Positions 17,401-25,580 of a stretch of 41,725 bases of DNA are shown piece by piece. Numbering within the stretch: the first letter of the stretch is position 1; each line of letters opens with the position of its first letter. The notes below the pieces were generated by a model. That model did not search any database. It was not told the DNA's origin and saw only the letters and a list, made by a program, of their open reading frames with translations. The position numbers were made by a program, and so were the translations under genes. The DNA comes from a bacterium. GTDB lineage: Bacteria; Vulcanimicrobiota; JABDET01. The stretch spans positions 1 to 41,725 of the forward strand of contig JAKAVV010000021.1 in assembly GCA_021817145.1 (NCBI GenBank), read 5' to 3'.

Positions 17401-17817
17401 GAGTTTGTGATCCTTGATTTTGAAGGGGAAACAGCCCGACCTTTCAGCGAGAGGAGAATGAAACGCTCCCCTCTTTTAGATGTGGCAGGCATAACCGCTT
17501 CTTTTCATGACGTCGTTTACGCAGCTCTTTTCAGACAGAGCCAGCAGGGCGTTCCTCCTGAAAAACTTTCTCTTTTGGAAAACTGGGGGAAATTATGGAG
17601 CAAGATCATCAGCGAAAAATTCTTAAAATCTTATCAAGAATCTTTATCTTCCAATCCTGTTCTGATCCCTCAGCCCTTAAAAGAGGTTCAAGAACTGCTG
17701 CTGATCTACTGGATTGAAAAGGTTTTCTATCGGCTGATTTATACTCTCAATTATCGTCCAAATTCTCTTAAAATACAACTGGAAAGAATCTTAAGAGTAG
17801 TGGAATCAATCTCGTGA
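14485..17817 (+). CDS. treS: Trehalose synthase-maltokinase fusion (TreS-Mak) with a non-canonical start
   Basis: About 1110 residues. The first 550 are a GH13 barrel: [50 protein letters not shown] (catalytic Asp), LLAEANQWP (Glu) and LRNHDEL (third Asp). This is the trehalose synthase signature, which isomerises maltose and trehalose. Residues about 580-1110 are a maltokinase of the aminoglycoside-kinase fold, with [13 protein letters not shown] and [12 protein letters not shown]. The fusion makes maltose-1-phosphate from trehalose. The GH13 homology begins well upstream of the first standard start, GTG at 15070, which would delete the front of the barrel. The open frame runs back to a stop at 14422 with no ATG, GTG or TTG; ATC at 14485 lies six bases after AGAGGT and overlaps the end of deoB by seven bases. 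A sequencing error cannot be excluded. Confidence 0.85.
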   Translation: MLTRKTTGHSDPFWYKDAIFYELRIRSFYDSSGDGIGDIQGLIQKLDYLKDLGVTTLWLLPFYPSPLKDDGYDISDYTSIHPDLGTLRDFKELLHEAHARDLKIVTELVLNHTSNQHPWFQRARQAKPKSSWRDYYLWSDTPDKYKDARIIFQDFESSNWTYDPIAKAYYWHRFYSHQPDLNYDNPAVKKEILNSVDYWLGMGVDGLRLDAVPYLFKRENTSCENLPETHRFLKELRSHIDERFKNRMLLAEANQWPEDALAYFGAGDECQMAFHFPIMPRMFMGIYMEDRNPLSSILMQTPEIPENAQWSLFLRNHDELTLEMVTDEERNFLYKTYAQDPQAKINLGIRRRLAPLLGNNRRKLELMNSLLFALPGSPVIYYGDEIGMGDNIYLGDRNGVRTPMQWNSDRNAGFSKAHPQKLILPVNIDPEYHYETVNVEAQQNNPSSLLWWMKRMIALVKRYKAFGRGSLELLFPKNRKIFAFIRQYEQETILVTANLSRFVQYAHLDLSKFKGLIPVELFGRTKFPLITDSPYFLTLGPHAFYWFSLESESSKINLEAQKENPDIQKKVWIEIEENWKILLEEEKGKLEKLLPDFLREKNWFGGKNREIKTVSIQDYFPVSDQKPGPAPANEYFILFLQVEYREGAGEIYLLPLGVSFEEKEGESKFEDSKVILAHLKIIEKGEEKLGVLYDSFYDKTFCLLLLNLAAEKKRIKGKLGKTFSSVFKLFKEKERGLSKGELPVSILEETNSTAVFGTQWILKLFHRIEQGISPEVEMRRTLMSKSSFRHFPPLEGYLAYRSNSGSELTLAVLQSYIPNQGDAWEYTRDQIEHFFEKVLALPSGSEPPLSLLDSYLPTAELLGKEIASLHTALASIQDDPDFLPEPFTLFYQKALYQSLKNQIAGGISSAQEYLQEQGGKISPETQPQLSSMIKQEDKIYEALQPLLTRKISGYRIRCHGDLHLKQFLYTGKEFVILDFEGETARPFSERRMKRSPLLDVAGITASFHDVVYAALFRQSQQGVPPEKLSLLENWGKLWSKIISEKFLKSYQESLSSNPVLIPQPLKEVQELLLIYWIEKVFYRLIYTLNYRPNSLKIQLERILRVVESIS

Positions 17818-17820
17818 GCC

Positions 17821-17952
17821 TCAATTTTTGAGAATCTGCTCTATTTTAAGCCCTTTAACTTTCCCATAGTCGCGGGTAAGGATTACTCCCATAAACTCTT
17901 TCGCGGAATACGGGGTTGTTGATGAATAACCTTTTTTAAATCTATCCCCTTA
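17821..17952 (-). pseudogene. 3' remnant of an unknown gene
   Basis: The minus strand holds a short open frame, GYSSTTPYSAKEFMGVILTR followed by DYGKVKGLKIEQILKN and a stop at 17821-17823. A stop codon lies about 45 codons upstream and no start is present. It has the look of the C-terminal end of a small alpha/beta protein. It may be chance, but the residue mix is protein-like. It is next to the first copy of the 26-bp repeat, a place where accessory DNA has come and gone. Confidence 0.3.
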
Positions 17953-17962
17953 AATTCCGCCT

Positions 17963-17988
17963 ATCGCACGATGTGACAAGTGAAAAGG
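17963..17988 (+). repeat. 26-bp direct repeat, left copy
   Basis: A perfect 26-base repeat of the form ATCGCACGATGTG-ACAAGTGAAAAGG is present here and again at 19265-19290. The two copies enclose the AAA ATPase gene. Confidence 0.9.
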
Positions 17989-18070
17989 TGTTTCAGGTCT
18001 GACCAGGAATTATACTAAATTTATCGAATTATAGCTTAAATTGACTATAAATATATATAAATTACTATAA

Positions 18071-19255
18071 ATGGATCCAGTCAAGAATCCTTTTTCACCA
18101 GGTGCAGGGTCACCGCCTCCTGAACTAGTAGGCCGCGACCCCATTCTAGAGCAAGCCCGCATCCTTCTCGGCAGGGTTAAACAGCGGAAATCGGAAAAGA
18201 GTATCCTGCTCACTGGGCTTCGCGGTGTGGGCAAAACAGTACTGCTCAACCAGATCGAACGATTAGCCAAAAATGAAGGCTACCACACCATAAGCATCGA
18301 GGCCTATGAGGACAAGCCGCTGGGGCCGCTCGCTGCTCCGCACCTGCGAAGCCTTTTATTCGAATTGAATCGAATCGCCAGCACCGGAGACAAAGTAAGG
18401 CGTGCGCTTCGTGGATTACGCAGCTTTCTTGGAGTCCTCAGGGTTACTTACAATGACATCACAATTGGGTTGGATGTAGATCCTGAACAGGGATTGGCTG
18501 ATAGTGGAGATTTAGAAGTCGATCTCCCAGACCTGTTTACAGTGGTGGCCGAAGCCGCCGAGGAGAAGAAAAGCGCAGTGGCTGTGCTCATTGACGAGAT
18601 TCAGTATTTCAACCAAAAGGAACTTGGCGCCTTGATAATGGCAATGCATAAGGTTCAGCAGCGCCAGCTTCCCCTCGTGCTGCTTGGCGCAGGCCTGCCC
18701 ATCCTTCCTGGACTAGCGGGGGAATCGAAATCGTATGCCGAACGCCTATTCAGTTTCCCAGAAGTAGGCACGCTGTCACAGGAAGAGAGCGCCAAAGCCC
18801 TCCGCGATCCGGCGCAAGCGGCTGGAGCTAGTTTCGAGGATAAAGCATTGGAGGAGGTATTTCATCTGACTAAAGGGTATCCGTATTTCCTTCAAGAATG
18901 GGGGTACTGGTCGTGGAATCTGGCTCCAACCAACTCGATTACCTTGCAGGTCGTTAAAGAGGCTGCCACAAAAGTGATCACCATGCTGGATGAGAACTTC
19001 TTCCGTGTCCGCTTTGACCGCCTAACTGCCAGCGAAAAGCATTTTCTACGTGCAATGGCCGAACTTGGCTCAGGCCCTTATCGTATAAACGAAGTCGCGC
19101 AAATTTTAGGCAAGAAGACGGTTACTGGCCTCGGTCCACTACGCTCCACACTAATCAAAAAGGGGATGATCTACAGCTCTGCCCATGGCAGTATTGCATT
19201 CACTGTCCCAATGTTCAATGAGTTCATGATCCGAGTGATTCCTGAGTTCAAATAA
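18071..19255 (+). CDS. AAA-family ATPase (ORC/Cdc6-like), probably acquired
   Basis: The 394-residue protein has Walker A GLRGVGKT (residues 49-56) and Walker B VAVLIDEIQYF (D175, E176). An arginine-rich linker follows, then a C-terminal winged-helix-like segment (TASEKHFLRAMAELGSGPYR, INEVAQILGKKTV, LRSTLIKKGMIYSSAHGSIAF). This is the layout of a common AAA_16-type protein that spreads horizontally; its role is not established here. The codons (many GCC, CGC, CTG, GGC) are visibly richer in G and C than in the flanking genes. No Shine-Dalgarno precedes the ATG; the leader is very AT-rich. A 26-bp perfect direct repeat lies on each side, so the gene may have arrived as a cassette. Confidence 0.8.
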   Translation: MDPVKNPFSPGAGSPPPELVGRDPILEQARILLGRVKQRKSEKSILLTGLRGVGKTVLLNQIERLAKNEGYHTISIEAYEDKPLGPLAAPHLRSLLFELNRIASTGDKVRRALRGLRSFLGVLRVTYNDITIGLDVDPEQGLADSGDLEVDLPDLFTVVAEAAEEKKSAVAVLIDEIQYFNQKELGALIMAMHKVQQRQLPLVLLGAGLPILPGLAGESKSYAERLFSFPEVGTLSQEESAKALRDPAQAAGASFEDKALEEVFHLTKGYPYFLQEWGYWSWNLAPTNSITLQVVKEAATKVITMLDENFFRVRFDRLTASEKHFLRAMAELGSGPYRINEVAQILGKKTVTGLGPLRSTLIKKGMIYSSAHGSIAFTVPMFNEFMIRVIPEFK

Positions 19256-19264
19256 AATGGGCTG

Positions 19265-19290
19265 ATCGCACGATGTGACAAGTGAAAAGG
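19265..19290 (+). repeat. 26-bp direct repeat, right copy
   Basis: Identical to 17963-17988 over all 26 bases. It starts ten bases after the ATPase stop codon. The sequence beyond the repeat differs on the two sides. Confidence 0.9.
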
Positions 19291-19342
19291 AAAAAATGGA
19301 AATTTTGAGGAAATAGAAACAGAAAGGTTAAAAAGTAAAACT

Positions 19343-19663
19343 ATGTTTTGCGATCACTGCGGCTCTGAAATCCCCCAGAATGCGAAGTTTTGCTTTGCCT
19401 GTGATACTCCAATTCAGCAAACAAAAGACTCGAAAACAATCTCAAAAAACAACCCCCTGCTTTCACGTTTATTGGTTGTTTTAGGATGGATTGGAATCAT
19501 TTCCGTAACAGCAGTTCTCGTTTTTCTCTTCTTTCACGCTGACTTCCATTTACTGATTCCGAAAAACTCTGTTACTCCAATCGCAAAACCCACTCTAACT
19601 TCTGGAGCAAACTCTGGGTTACCCGCTCACTCAAACGCCAAAATGAAGTATGAGTGCCGCTGA
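19343..19663 (+). CDS. Zinc-ribbon membrane protein of unknown role
   Basis: The 106-residue protein opens with a treble-clef/zinc-ribbon signature, CDHCGSEIPQNAKFCFACD (two CxxC pairs). A linker follows, then one strong membrane helix (LLVVLGWIGIISVTAVLVFLFF), then a polar tail. Such proteins are common and usually unassigned. The 16-base gap to the next gene suggests co-transcription. The start is not preceded by a good ribosome site. Confidence 0.65.
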   Translation: MFCDHCGSEIPQNAKFCFACDTPIQQTKDSKTISKNNPLLSRLLVVLGWIGIISVTAVLVFLFFHADFHLLIPKNSVTPIAKPTLTSGANSGLPAHSNAKMKYECR

Positions 19664-19678
19664 GCCAATTAGCTTCCA

Positions 19679-20320
19679 ATGTCGACACTGGGGCTATTAA
19701 TATTCCTCGTTTTCCTAAGTTTAATCCTATTCCGAGATTCTAAAAATACAAAGAGAATGAGGAAGTTAAGATCTCTGCTGAATGGAAAGTTGAAAACCAG
19801 TTTTTTTTCAAGCAAAATAAAGATTGAAGCCGTGTTTCAGGATCAGAAATTCCTATGTCAATGGAGACAAATCATGCCAAATTCTATGGAAAATTCTCCG
19901 CAGACGCGCAGTCTTGATCCCGCTTTAACGACAGACCTGCTTGATATTGTTATACCCGCAAGTGTTCCGATAGAACTTGTCAAAGTCGGATTTTATCGGA
20001 GAAATCAAGTGGATTACAGGAAAACCCCTTCTCTAAAAGAGATTGAAGATTCCTTAAAGGATCCAGAGTTTATGAGAAAGATTGTTGTCATGCCCCTTTA
20101 CACTTCCCAAGACAAAGAGTATGCCAAGCGTTTTCTCTCAAATCCAGAAATTAAAAAACTGATTGAGAAATTCATGGATCAAGGATCATTAGGTATTACC
20201 TTTGATCTTGATGGAATTCATGCCTATCTGCCATTCCCGCATGAACTTAACGGGGTCGTCCAGCAAATTTACGCTATTTTGCCGACACTGAGACAGATAG
20301 CAGATACCCTGCGCAACTAA
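19679..20320 (+). CDS. Membrane-anchored hypothetical protein
   Basis: The 213-residue protein has an N-terminal hydrophobic segment (LGLLIFLVFLSLILF) followed by a basic cluster (KNTKRMRKLR), so the rest is probably cytoplasmic. The soluble part is alpha/beta, with VIPASVPIELVKVGFYR and a C-terminal GSLGITFDLDGIHAYLPFP. I recognise no family. It shares its direction with the zinc-ribbon gene 16 bases upstream, and the two may form a small unit. No clear ribosome site is visible. Confidence 0.55.
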   Translation: MSTLGLLIFLVFLSLILFRDSKNTKRMRKLRSLLNGKLKTSFFSSKIKIEAVFQDQKFLCQWRQIMPNSMENSPQTRSLDPALTTDLLDIVIPASVPIELVKVGFYRRNQVDYRKTPSLKEIEDSLKDPEFMRKIVVMPLYTSQDKEYAKRFLSNPEIKKLIEKFMDQGSLGITFDLDGIHAYLPFPHELNGVVQQIYAILPTLRQIADTLRN

Positions 20321-20365
20321 AAAACTCTAAAACATAAAAGCATGTATGTAAACAGTTTTATGAAA

Positions 20366-20395
20366 TTTTTATACCTTTACCCTTTCTTTTTATAC
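20366..20395 (+). promoter_or_regulatory. Paired TTTTTATAC sites, candidate KdpE operator
   Basis: TTTTTATAC occurs at 20366-20374 and again at 20387-20395, start-to-start 21 bases, which is two helical turns. The spacing between them is T/C-rich (CTTTACCCTTTC). As I recall it, the Escherichia coli kdp operator also begins TTTTTATAC followed by a T-rich TTTACA block. The position, just before kdpA, fits KdpE binding. This is inference; the response regulator is encoded 4.5 kb downstream. Confidence 0.45.
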
Positions 20396-20427
20396 GATCT
20401 TAATCTTCACAAGGTAAAATAAAAGAG

Positions 20428-20459
20428 ATGGCAAAATGATCGGTTGCAAAGCACAATGA
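20428..20459 (+). other. Two stop-start overlapped mini-ORFs leading into kdpA
   Basis: ATG GCA AAA TGA (20428-20439) overlaps ATG ATC GGT TGC AAA GCA CAA TGA (20436-20459), which overlaps the kdpA ATG (20456-20458). Each junction is an ATGA. The products would be MAK and MIGCKAQ. An in-frame TTG at 20444 could also start KdpA four codons early. No kdpF-like membrane peptide is visible. Confidence 0.4.
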
Positions 20460-22162
20460 CACCAACAAACCTTGCAGGCATATTTCTGTTTTTGATTGTA
20501 ACCACACTTCTTGCTTACCCACTTGGGGAGTACATGGCTCTGGTCTTTACGGATCAAAAAACTTTTTTAACCCCTGTTCTCAGTCCTATTGAAAAACTGT
20601 TTTATAAAATCTGCGGGATTGATGAAAAAAAGGAGATGTCCTGGAAAACTTATGCCCTTTGTCTTCTCCTTTTCAGTCTCGTAGGGATCATAGGGCTTTT
20701 CCTCATCCAAATTCTGCAGGGGCATCTCCCTTTTAATCCTGAAAAATTCAAAGGGGTTAAATGGGACCTTTCTTTTAATACTGCTGTTTCTTTTGTTACC
20801 AATACCAACTGGCAGAATTACGCGGGAGAAACCACGATGAGTTACCTGACCCAAATGCTGGGATTAACGGTCCAGAATTTCGTTTCAGCAGCAGCAGGAA
20901 TCGCGGTTCTGATTGCCATGATCCGTGGATTTATCAGAAAGACATCGGAAACAATCGGAAATTTCTGGGTGGATTTAACCCGATCCGTTCTCTATATTCT
21001 TCTCCCTTTATCCCTCATTTTAGCTTTCATTCTTGCTTCGCAGGGAGTGGTTCAAACCCTTGCCCCTTATGTAAAAGCCCATACCCTTCAAGGAAAAACT
21101 CAAACCATTGCTGTTGGTCCTGCTGCATCCCAAATTGCGATTAAACAATTGGGAACCAATGGAGGGGGGTTTTTTAATGCCAATTCAGCCCACCCTTTTG
21201 AAAATCCAACCCCTTTCACCACTTTTCTTGAACTGCTTGCCGAGTTTATCATTCCTGTGGCTCTTGTTTTTACTTATGGAGCAATGGTTAAGGAAAGAAA
21301 ACAGGGGTGGGCAATGTACTGGGCAATGATGGTTCTCTGCGCGGCTGGAATTTTGACAGCTTTGTATTTTGAGACACAGGGGAACCCGATTTTAAAAAAG
21401 ATGGGGGTGGCGCATGGAACCAATTTGGAAGGAAAAGAGGTTCGAATTGGGGTGATGCCCTCTGTTTTATGGTCTGTGATTACAACAGATACTTCAACAG
21501 GAGCAGTGGATTCCATGCATGACAGCATGACCCCAATTCCAGGACTGATTCAGATCTTCAATATGGCGATTGGGGAAGCGATTTTTGGAGGGGTTGGTTC
21601 AGGCTTGATGATGATGATCTTTTACGCCTTGATCACGATGTTTATCGCAGGGTTGATGATCGGAAGGACACCTGAATTCTTAGGGAAAAAACTGGGTCCT
21701 TATGAAATGGTCATGGCTTCTATTGGACTGCTCTCCTCCCCTATCACCCTGCTGATTTTTTCAGCGATTGCAATCTCTCTTCCAGCAGGATTGTCCGCTT
21801 TAACCAATCATGGAACCCATGGATTATCCGAAATTCTGTACGCTTATGCTTCTACAGCTAACAACAATGGATCCGCTTTTGCCGGGCTTAACAGCAATAC
21901 CCTGTTTTACAACCTGACACTGGGTTTTGCCATGCTGCTTGGAAGATTTACAACCCTTATTCCAGGATTAGCAGTGGCAGGTTCTCTGGCAAAAAAAAGA
22001 TTAACCCCTGGCACAGCAGCTACGCTTAGATCCGATACCCTTTTATTTGTTGTCATGTTAATCGGCGTTGTGATTGTTGTAGGGGCGCTGACTTTTCTCC
22101 CTCCATTAACCCTTGGACCCTTTTTAGAACAGCTCATGATGCATGCAGGGAGAACGTTCTAA
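20456..22162 (+). CDS. kdpA: Potassium-transporting ATPase subunit A
   Basis: About 568 residues with the usual ten membrane helices. The four selectivity-filter loops are clear: [49 protein letters not shown] and [16 protein letters not shown]. KdpA binds and translocates K+ in the KdpFABC pump. The start is taken as the ATG at 20456, which gives the [11 protein letters not shown]-terminus. Its TAA and the kdpB ATG share one base (TAATG). Confidence 0.97.
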   Translation: MTPTNLAGIFLFLIVTTLLAYPLGEYMALVFTDQKTFLTPVLSPIEKLFYKICGIDEKKEMSWKTYALCLLLFSLVGIIGLFLIQILQGHLPFNPEKFKGVKWDLSFNTAVSFVTNTNWQNYAGETTMSYLTQMLGLTVQNFVSAAAGIAVLIAMIRGFIRKTSETIGNFWVDLTRSVLYILLPLSLILAFILASQGVVQTLAPYVKAHTLQGKTQTIAVGPAASQIAIKQLGTNGGGFFNANSAHPFENPTPFTTFLELLAEFIIPVALVFTYGAMVKERKQGWAMYWAMMVLCAAGILTALYFETQGNPILKKMGVAHGTNLEGKEVRIGVMPSVLWSVITTDTSTGAVDSMHDSMTPIPGLIQIFNMAIGEAIFGGVGSGLMMMIFYALITMFIAGLMIGRTPEFLGKKLGPYEMVMASIGLLSSPITLLIFSAIAISLPAGLSALTNHGTHGLSEILYAYASTANNNGSAFAGLNSNTLFYNLTLGFAMLLGRFTTLIPGLAVAGSLAKKRLTPGTAATLRSDTLLFVVMLIGVVIVVGALTFLPPLTLGPFLEQLMMHAGRTF

Positions 22163-24186
22163 TGCGAAAGAGAACAGGAAGCATCTGGGATCCTGCCCTT
22201 ATTAAACCCGCTCTTCGAGCTTCTTTTACGAAATTAAATCCACAAACTCTGTGGAGAAATCCCGTGATGCTCATTGTTGAGATCGTTTCTCTAATCACAA
22301 CAGTCATTACGATTAAAAACCTTTTTATCCATCACCCCTTCTGGTTCGATTTTCAAATCAGCCTCTGGCTCTGGCTGACAATTTTATTTGCCAATTTTGG
22401 AGAAGCCCTTGCTGAAGGGCGTGGAAAAGCCCAGTCCGATTCTTTAAAAGCAATGAGAAGTCAAACTTATGCCGTCAAAATTTTAGAGAATGGACAAACG
22501 GAAAAGATCCCTTCTCTCTCCTTAAAAAAAGGGGATAAAGTTTTAGTTGAAAAAGATGGAATCATACCAGGAGATGGGGAGATTATAGAAGGGGTCGCCC
22601 TTGTAGATGAATCTGCCATGACAGGGGAATCAGCCCCAGTTGTGAGAGAATCAGGTGGGGATAAAAGCGGGGTAACTGGAGGGACAAAGATCCTTTCAGG
22701 AAAAATTACGGTTAAAATTACGACGGATCCAGGAGAATCTTTTCTGGATCAAATGATCGCCATGGTAGAAAGCGCGAAACGCCAAAAAACTCCGAATGAA
22801 GTGGCTCTTGAAATCATGCTGGTTGCCATGTCTATTCTTTTTATTGTCGTATGCGGCACTCTCCTTCCTTTTGCCAAATACATGAAAGTCAATGTCAGTA
22901 TTACGGTTTTAATCGCCCTTCTGGTTTGCTTAATGCCGACAACCATTGGAGGGCTTCTTCCTGCTATCGGAATCGCTGGAATGGATCGTCTGCTCAGATG
23001 CAATGTGATCGCTTTAAGCGGAAGGGCTGTTGAAGCATCAGGGGATGTCAATGTCGTGCTTCTAGATAAAACAGGAACCATTACTCTTGGGAACAGAATG
23101 GCTTCTGAATTTCTCCCCGCAGAAGGGGTCGAATTAAAAGAACTGGCTGAATCAGCTGTGTACGCTTCTTTAGCAGATGATACTCCTGAAGGAAGAAGCA
23201 TTGTGGCTCTTGCCAAAACCATTCTTGGGAAAAGAGGGGGGGAAATCCAAGCCCCTGAATCTTCTGAATTCATCCCTTTTACAGCTGAAACGCGAATGAG
23301 TGGAGTAAATATCGGGGAAAGAAAAATCCGAAAAGGGGCTTCTGATGCCATTGCAAAAGCAGTCTCCACGGATGGGTCTCTACCTGAAGGGATTCAGCAG
23401 ATGGTGGATCAGGTGGCAAGAGAAGGCAGCACACCTCTTGTGGTGGCAGATGGAAATCGAATTTTAGGAGTTGTTAGACTGAAAGATACCCTTAAAACAG
23501 GGATCAGCGAGAGATTAAGTTATTTAAGAGGAATGGGGATTAAATCCGTGATGATTACAGGAGACAATCCTTTAACAGCAGCAACCATTGCAGCTGAAGC
23601 TGGAATTGATGATTTTGTGGCTCGCTGCACCCCTGAAATGAAATTGGAAAAGATCCGAAAATGGCAGAGCGACGGAAATTTAGTCGCTATGATCGGGGAT
23701 GGAACCAATGATGCCCCTGCTTTAGCTCAGGCAGATGTGGCTGTTGCCATGAATGCAGGAACCCAGGCTGCCAGAGAAGCAGCCAATATGGTGGATCTGG
23801 ATTCTAATCCAACAAAACTGCTGGATATTGTGGAGGTCGGGAAACAGATTTTAATTACACGAGGAGCCATTACGACTTTCAGCATCACCAATGATGTGGC
23901 AAAATATTTCGCCATTATTCCAGCTCTGTTCGCAGCCAAATATCCAGCTTTAAATATCTTAAATATCATGAAATTAAATACCCCGGAATCAGCCATTCTC
24001 TCTGCTGTTATTTTCAATGCCCTTGTGATTCCCATGCTGATCCCTCTGGCATTAAGAGGGGTTCGGTACCGCTTTACCAGCGCTGCAGCGCTTTTAGAGA
24101 TGAATCTTTTAATTTATGGATTAGGAGGCTTGCTCTTCCCCTTTATAGGGATTAAGGCGATCGATATGCTGCTGCATATTCTTTAG
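22162..24186 (+). CDS. kdpB: Potassium-transporting ATPase ATP-binding subunit B
   Basis: The 674-residue length is typical. It is a P-type ATPase with [14 protein letters not shown] (actuator loop), [13 protein letters not shown] (phosphorylated Asp), the nucleotide-domain motif [20 protein letters not shown], and [21 protein letters not shown] (hinge). Membrane helices flank these. It couples ATP hydrolysis to K+ movement through KdpA and sits one base overlapping kdpA. Confidence 0.97.
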   Translation: MRKRTGSIWDPALIKPALRASFTKLNPQTLWRNPVMLIVEIVSLITTVITIKNLFIHHPFWFDFQISLWLWLTILFANFGEALAEGRGKAQSDSLKAMRSQTYAVKILENGQTEKIPSLSLKKGDKVLVEKDGIIPGDGEIIEGVALVDESAMTGESAPVVRESGGDKSGVTGGTKILSGKITVKITTDPGESFLDQMIAMVESAKRQKTPNEVALEIMLVAMSILFIVVCGTLLPFAKYMKVNVSITVLIALLVCLMPTTIGGLLPAIGIAGMDRLLRCNVIALSGRAVEASGDVNVVLLDKTGTITLGNRMASEFLPAEGVELKELAESAVYASLADDTPEGRSIVALAKTILGKRGGEIQAPESSEFIPFTAETRMSGVNIGERKIRKGASDAIAKAVSTDGSLPEGIQQMVDQVAREGSTPLVVADGNRILGVVRLKDTLKTGISERLSYLRGMGIKSVMITGDNPLTAATIAAEAGIDDFVARCTPEMKLEKIRKWQSDGNLVAMIGDGTNDAPALAQADVAVAMNAGTQAAREAANMVDLDSNPTKLLDIVEVGKQILITRGAITTFSITNDVAKYFAIIPALFAAKYPALNILNIMKLNTPESAILSAVIFNALVIPMLIPLALRGVRYRFTSAAALLEMNLLIYGLGGLLFPFIGIKAIDMLLHIL

Positions 24187-24200
24187 CGCAAATGAGAAAA

Positions 24201-24254
24201 GCAGCCTGCTAGTGTGCGATGGTCAGCACATAACAAAAGGCTCACTAGAAGCCT
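24201..24254 (+). promoter_or_regulatory. Structured kdpB-kdpC spacer with competing hairpins
   Basis: The 82-base gap between kdpB and kdpC is unusually long for this operon. It can form TGTGC/GCACA (24213-24217 with 24226-24230), CTAGTG/CACTAG (24209-24214 with 24243-24248), and AGGCT/AGCCT (24238-24242 with 24250-24254), all perfect. The last one ends four bases before the AAGGAG of kdpC. Some of these exclude each other. Confidence 0.4.
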
Positions 24255-24268
24255 GAAAGGAGTTAGAT

Positions 24269-24847
24269 GTGAAAGAAATAAAACAAGCCTTGATGGTTTT
24301 TATCCTGATGACAATTCTAACCGGTTTTCTTTACCCGATGGCAGTCACAGGAATTGCTCAAGAAGTTTTTCCTTATCAAGCAAATGGGAGCCTTATCAAG
24401 CAGAAGAATAAAGTGGTGGGTTCTCAACTCATTGGACAGAGTTTTACAAGCCCAAAATATTTTAACAGCCGCCCTTCTTCTATCTCTTACAATGCTGCCA
24501 GCTCAGGAGCCAGTAATCTTGGTCCAACCAGCAAGCAGTTGATGGAAGAAGTAAAAAAAAGAATTCAAAAAATTCGCGCAGCCAATGGGCTTTCACCCAA
24601 TCAACCTGTACCGGCGGATCTGGTTCTTGGATCTGCCAGTGGACTGGATCCTGATATTACGGTTCAATCCGCTCTTTTACAAGTCCCAAGAATCGCAAAA
24701 ATCAACTGCATTTCTCCTGCCACTCTAAAAGCCCTAATTCAGAAAAATACGATTCATTCTTTTCTAGGATGGGGAATGACAAGAGTCAATGTATTGAAGC
24801 TGAATCTTGAGTTAAACAAAGTTCAATCCCACTGTTCTCATGGATGA
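24269..24847 (+). CDS. kdpC: Potassium-transporting ATPase subunit C
   Basis: The protein has 192 residues, starts at GTG with AAGGAG six bases upstream, and has one N-terminal membrane helix (ALMVFILMTILTGFLYPMAVTGIAQ). Family motifs GSQLIGQSFTSPKYFNSRPS, SGASNLGP, and PADLVLGSASGLDPDI are present. KdpC stabilises the complex and stimulates KdpB. A remnant resembling the first codons of this gene is found again before the kdpD half at 30.95 kb. Confidence 0.95.
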   Translation: MKEIKQALMVFILMTILTGFLYPMAVTGIAQEVFPYQANGSLIKQKNKVVGSQLIGQSFTSPKYFNSRPSSISYNAASSGASNLGPTSKQLMEEVKKRIQKIRAANGLSPNQPVPADLVLGSASGLDPDITVQSALLQVPRIAKINCISPATLKALIQKNTIHSFLGWGMTRVNVLKLNLELNKVQSHCSHG

Positions 24848-24848
24848 A

Positions 24849-24873
24849 AAAGGAAAACAGAATAAAAATTCTG
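24849..24873 (-). terminator. Probable intrinsic terminator of kdpE
   Basis: On the minus strand CAGAAT-TTTT-ATTCTG is followed by TTTTCCTTTTTC. It sits about 12 bases after the kdpE stop, between two convergent operons. The stem is only six base pairs and AT-rich, so efficiency is uncertain. Confidence 0.5.
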
Positions 24874-24884
24874 CGGCTTGTCAA

Positions 24885-25580
24885 TTATGAGAAAACTCTC
24901 ATACGATACCCAACCCCTGACTCTGTTAAAATATATTGGGGAAGGGAAGGATTTTCTTCAATTTTCTGGCGGAGCTGCCCAATATAAACTCTGAGGTACT
25001 GGGTGTCATCTCTGTACTCTTCTCCCCACACTTCACGGAGCAGCTGACTGTGGGTAAGAACCCTTCCTGCTTTCACAGCCAGAACTCGAAGCAGATCATA
25101 TTCTTTAGGGGTTAATTTAATCTCTTGACCACCAACAGCAACCTGCCTTTTAGTAAAATCAATGGTTAAAGCCCCGCAGTGAAAAACAGGTTCAAGCCCT
25201 TCAGATTGAATCTTCTGTCTTAATGCAGCGCGAATTCGAGCCAAAAGTTCCCCCATGCTGAAAGGTTTATCCACATAATCATTTGCTCCTAAATCCAGAG
25301 CTGAAATTTTATCTTTTTCATGGGAGCGCACAGACAGCACAATCACAGGAAGGTGAGACCATTCTCTTAATTGACGTATAACAGCTAATCCATCTTCATC
25401 TGGCAGCCCTAAATCTAAAAGCATTAAATCAGGGGATTCTGAAGCTGCTGCAGCAAGAGCTTCTTTTCCTGAAATGGCTTCTGAAACTTGATATTGATGA
25501 GCGGTTAAGCTGACTCTGAGAAGGCGTCGAATTTGAGGCTCGTCATCCACAACTAGAATTTTCGCCAGTTTATCAAGCAT
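24885..25580 (-). CDS. kdpE: Response regulator KdpE (OmpR family)
   Basis: The protein starts at the ATG at 25580 (MLDKLAKILVVDDEP) and has 231 residues. A longer in-frame reading into the kinase gene exists but would give an unnatural N-terminus. The receiver domain has the acidic pair VDDEP, the phosphoacceptor D56 in LLDLGLPDEDG, and VDKPFSMGELLARIRAALR. The C-terminal winged helix ends with VYIGQLRQKIEENPSLPQYILTE and GVGYRM, typical of OmpR/PhoB regulators. The start overlaps the end of the kinase gene by eight bases, so the two are coupled. The candidate target sites lie before kdpA. Confidence 0.93.
   Translation of the reverse strand: MLDKLAKILVVDDEPQIRRLLRVSLTAHQYQVSEAISGKEALAAAASESPDLMLLDLGLPDEDGLAVIRQLREWSHLPVIVLSVRSHEKDKISALDLGANDYVDKPFSMGELLARIRAALRQKIQSEGLEPVFHCGALTIDFTKRQVAVGGQEIKLTPKEYDLLRVLAVKAGRVLTHSQLLREVWGEEYRDDTQYLRVYIGQLRQKIEENPSLPQYILTESGVGYRMRVFS

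Noticed and set aside
15070-17817. Start of the trehalose synthase fusion at GTG 15070
   Set aside because: The frame is open and clearly homologous for about 190 codons upstream, including the first barrel strands, so this start would remove an essential part of the enzyme.
22749-23369. 206-residue open frame antisense to kdpB
   Set aside because: It lies fully inside a strongly conserved gene on the other strand, and its composition is the mirror of kdpB codons.
24214-24411. 65-residue open frame overlapping kdpC
   Set aside because: It is out of frame with a well-supported kdpC and has no ribosome site or family match.
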